Positions 5,014-5,726 of a stretch of 5,726 nucleotides of DNA are shown here, one piece after another. Every line of letters starts with the position of its first letter. The stretch's first letter is position 1. Position numbers and translations under genes: made by a program. The DNA lies in contig CANJOX010000226.1 in NCBI GenBank assembly GCA_947475795.1, forward strand, positions 1-5,726, written 5' to 3'. The notes below the pieces were generated by a model. The model had not been told where the DNA came from. It saw nothing but the letters and a program-made list of their open reading frames with translations, and did no database searches. The stretch is from Gemmatimonadota bacterium. Lineage in GTDB: Bacteria; Gemmatimonadota; Gemmatimonadetes; Gemmatimonadales; Gemmatimonadaceae.

Positions 5014-5726
5014 ATGGCGATCGAGCCGGTCGGGGCCCCCGCCGCATTGCCGGCGCCAGTACCGGCGGCGCTACAGATCACGCCCGACGACGAACTCAAG
5101 CGCGTTCGGCTGGTCAAGATGAAGCGCGTCGCCACGCTGATGCTGGTGGCGGTGGCGCTACTGTTCGTGGTGACCCGCTGGCTCGAGTCGGCGTATCCGT
5201 GGTTGGGGTTCGTGCGGGCATTTGCCGAGGCAGCCATGGTGGGCGGCATCGCCGACTGGTTCGCCGTCACCGCGCTGTTCCGGCATCCGCTCGGCATCCC
5301 GATTCCGCACACGGCGATTGTGGCGTCGCGGAAAGACCGTATCGGCACCGCGCTCGGTAACTTCGTGCAGCGCAACTTCCTCACTCGCGACGTGGTCGCC
5401 GGCAAGATCGCGGCGATGCAGCTCGGGGATCGCGCGGCGCAGTGGTTGGCCCGGCCGGAGAACAGTCGGCGACTGGCGCATCACGCGGCGCACGGGCTGT
5501 CGGGCGCGGTGAGTGTGATGCACGACGACGATGTGCAAGAGTTGGTCGATCGCAGCATCGTGTCGCGGTTGCGACGCATGCAGGCGGCTCCCCTCATGGC
5601 GCGCCTTTTTGAGCTGATGACCACCGGCGGACGTCATCAGGCCCTGTTGGACGACGCCCTGCGTCTGGCGGCCAAGTTCCTGTATGAGAACGAGGCGATG
5701 ATCCGCGAGCGGGTGAAGGCGGAGAG
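5014..5726 (+). CDS. DUF445 (YjiN-like) membrane protein, 3' end outside window
   Basis: The reading frame is open from ATG 5014 to the window edge (237 codons plus two bases). After an Ala/Pro-rich N-terminus (about 1-25) and a basic stretch come a membrane segment (about 38-54) and the DUF445 signature: AFAEAAMVGGIADWFAVTAL (69-88), FRHPLGIPIPHTAIV (89-103), then KDRIGTALGNFVQRNFLT (107-124). The visible remainder is helical and charged, as in the family, whose members have a long middle region that would continue to the right. The molecular function of DUF445 proteins is not established. The start is 4 bases after the preceding stop with no Shine-Dalgarno sequence, so translation is probably coupled to the lipoprotein gene. 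The extended N-terminus of about 25 residues is not part of the conserved domain. Confidence 0.92.
   Translation, partial: MAIEPVGAPAALPAPVPAALQITPDDELKRVRLVKMKRVATLMLVAVALLFVVTRWLESAYPWLGFVRAFAEAAMVGGIADWFAVTALFRHPLGIPIPHTAIVASRKDRIGTALGNFVQRNFLTRDVVAGKIAAMQLGDRAAQWLARPENSRRLAHHAAHGLSGAVSVMHDDDVQELVDRSIVSRLRRMQAAPLMARLFELMTTGGRHQALLDDALRLAAKFLYENEAMIRERVKAE

Noticed and set aside
2781..5405. 874-codon open frame on the minus strand
   Set aside because: It lies opposite pilD, the HELVH lipoprotein and the DUF445 gene, all strongly supported. The translation is low-complexity and rich in Arg, His, Ser and Thr with no domain, as expected from antisense of G+C-biased codons.

Overview
This window is G+C-rich (roughly two thirds by eye, with strong G/C at third codon positions) and almost entirely coding. 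It looks like ordinary chromosome of a diderm bacterium: two predicted secreted lipoproteins, one a putative outer-membrane-associated M48 protease, sit beside a type IV prepilin peptidase and a DUF445 membrane protein. The gene set and style would fit Gemmatimonadota or a similar high-GC phylum. That placement is inference from impression only, with no marker gene to prove it. I see no mobile element, CRISPR array, tRNA or rRNA.

Layout. (1) Positions 1-176, + strand: the last 57 codons of a gene whose C-terminus resembles adenosine deaminase. (2) 173-1048, +: purine nucleoside phosphorylase, with its start overlapping the previous stop (ATGA). Together these would form a purine-salvage pair (adenosine to inosine to hypoxanthine). 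(3) 1063-1905, - strand: an M48 zinc metalloprotease lipoprotein, convergent with the phosphorylase and only 14 bases from it. (4) A 111-base divergent spacer, 1906-2016. (5) 2017-2784, +: a SpoU/TrmH-family RNA 2'-O-ribose methyltransferase. (6) 2836-3681, +: type IV prepilin peptidase PilD with both catalytic aspartates and the four-cysteine zinc site. (7) 3693-5009, +: an uncharacterised lipoprotein with an HELVH zinc-protease motif. (8) 5014 to the window end, +: the N-terminal 237 codons of a DUF445 (YjiN-like) membrane protein, cut by the window edge.

Genes 5-8 run in one direction with gaps of 51, 11 and 4 bases and probably form one transcription unit. The last three encode envelope-related proteins (membrane aspartic protease, lipoprotein metallopeptidase, membrane protein). 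The shared location suggests, but does not show, a common role at the cell surface.

The most interesting points are the uncharacterised HELVH lipoprotein coupled to pilD and duf445, a strong hairpin just past the phosphorylase stop that lies inside the end of the convergent protease gene, and the absence of a recognisable Shine-Dalgarno sequence before every start in the window. No wholly new system is evident; most of the window is recognisable housekeeping or envelope genes.
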